From Candidatus Binataceae bacterium (GTDB taxonomy: Bacteria > Desulfobacterota > Binatia > Binatales > Binataceae), in NCBI GenBank assembly GCA_035508495.1, contig DATJMX010000052.1, positions 62,001 through 126,000 on the forward strand: DNA of 64,000 nt. Reading direction: 5' to 3'. The notes under the pieces were generated by a model. That model was given only the letters and a program-made list of their open reading frames with translations, was not told where the DNA came from and did not search any database. Of the stretch, positions 63,622-64,000 are shown one piece after another. Positions within the stretch are counted from its first letter, which is position 1. Each line of letters opens with the position of its first letter. The position numbers and the translations under genes are program-made.

Positions 63622-64000
63622 ATGTCGAAGTTTTTCATCGAGCGCCCAATTCTGGCGAACGTTATCGCGATCGTGACGATCCTGCTCGGCGCGGTCTGCC
63701 TCTACACCCTGCCAATTTCGCAATATCCGCAAATCGTCCCGCCGACGATTCAGGTCAGCACCAACTACCCTGGCGCGAGCGCCCAGGTCGTCGCCACTAC
63801 TGTAGGTATCCCGATCGAGCAAGGCGTCAACGGCGTCGAAGGCTCGATCTATATGCAGTCGACGAGCGGCAGCGACGGCACCTACATCCTCACAGTCACT
63901 TTTGCCGTCGGCACGGACCTGAATTCGGCAATTGCGCTGGTTCAAAATGCCGTCAATGGCGCCCTTTCGCAGTTGCCCGAGGCAGTACAGACTCAGGGCG
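63622..64000 (+). CDS. RND efflux inner-membrane transporter, N-terminal part (cut by window)
   Basis: Begins at ATG 63622, 19 bases after the adaptor stop, and runs past the window end; 126 codons are seen. MSKFFIERPILANVIAIVTI is the classic AcrB/MexB start with the first transmembrane helix; QYPQIVPPTIQVSTNYPGAS and the following GVEGSIYMQSTSGSDGTYI belong to the porter domain PN1, and TVTFAVGTDLNSA closes the visible part. Its family (HAE1) exports drugs or lipids by proton antiport. Confidence 0.95.
   Translation, partial: MSKFFIERPILANVIAIVTILLGAVCLYTLPISQYPQIVPPTIQVSTNYPGASAQVVATTVGIPIEQGVNGVEGSIYMQSTSGSDGTYILTVTFAVGTDLNSAIALVQNAVNGALSQLPEAVQTQG

Overview
The window is about 64 kb of G+C-rich chromosomal DNA with roughly 57 protein-coding genes. 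I see no rRNA, tRNA, CRISPR array, transposase or phage gene. The gene set points to a Gram-negative bacterium of a deltaproteobacteria-like lineage: lipoprotein signals, an RND efflux operon, a PBP1B-type murein synthase, homodimeric pyruvate dehydrogenase, a selenocysteine formate dehydrogenase with an NrfD-type membrane subunit, and a DUF6178-like protein. Candidatus Binatota or a relative is my low-confidence guess, because there is no marker rRNA.

Layout. 1-8.5 kb: a GNAT enzyme, a lipoprotein, a DUF983-type protein, a VOC protein, then a minus-strand block with inositol-phosphate synthase, an Alvin-type ferredoxin, an Mrp-type Fe-S carrier, an SH3 protein, a radical SAM protein and a methyltransferase. 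8.9-12.1 kb: an ABC-2 exporter operon behind a promoter with a palindrome in its spacer. 12.2-18.0 kb: fdhD divergent from a three-gene formate dehydrogenase operon whose catalytic subunit is read through an in-frame UGA. 18.0-25.6 kb: thiD, a DUF6178-like gene, a nuclease-PDZ lipoprotein, rlmE, a PcrA helicase and an L,D-transpeptidase. 25.6-30.7 kb: an envelope-sugar cluster (membrane glycosyltransferase, DegT aminotransferase, UDP-glucuronate decarboxylase, SDR). 30.7-38.6 kb: acyl-CoA dehydrogenase, small VOC and ABM proteins, then a tight run amidase, DegT aminotransferase, ceramidase-like hydrolase and a rhodanese-CBS protein whose active-site loop carries an in-frame UGA. 38.7-46.6 kb: three paralogous GT87-like glycosyltransferases with an embedded methyltransferase, an SDR, and mannose activation genes. 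47-53.6 kb: a coiled or helical protein, an SRPBCC protein, a zinc-protease-like protein, an adenosine-specific kinase-like protein, PBP1B and a DUF1329 protein. 53.9-59.1 kb: a flavoprotein and pyruvate dehydrogenase E2 and E1. 59.3-64 kb: two envelope proteins and an RND efflux operon cut off by the window end.

The two most important readings are the selenocysteine codons. In the formate dehydrogenase (UGA at 13591) the codon lies in the family's conserved Sec site and is followed by a hairpin with a GGUCU loop 11 nt downstream, as in the E. coli element as I remember it. In the rhodanese (UGA at 37215) the codon takes the place of the second cysteine of the active-site loop and a hairpin follows at a suitable distance. 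A standard gene caller would split or truncate both genes. Other notable points are a formate dehydrogenase without a Tat signal, four convergent gene pairs that share one CTAG as both stop codons, and several hairpin or tandem-repeat elements between genes.
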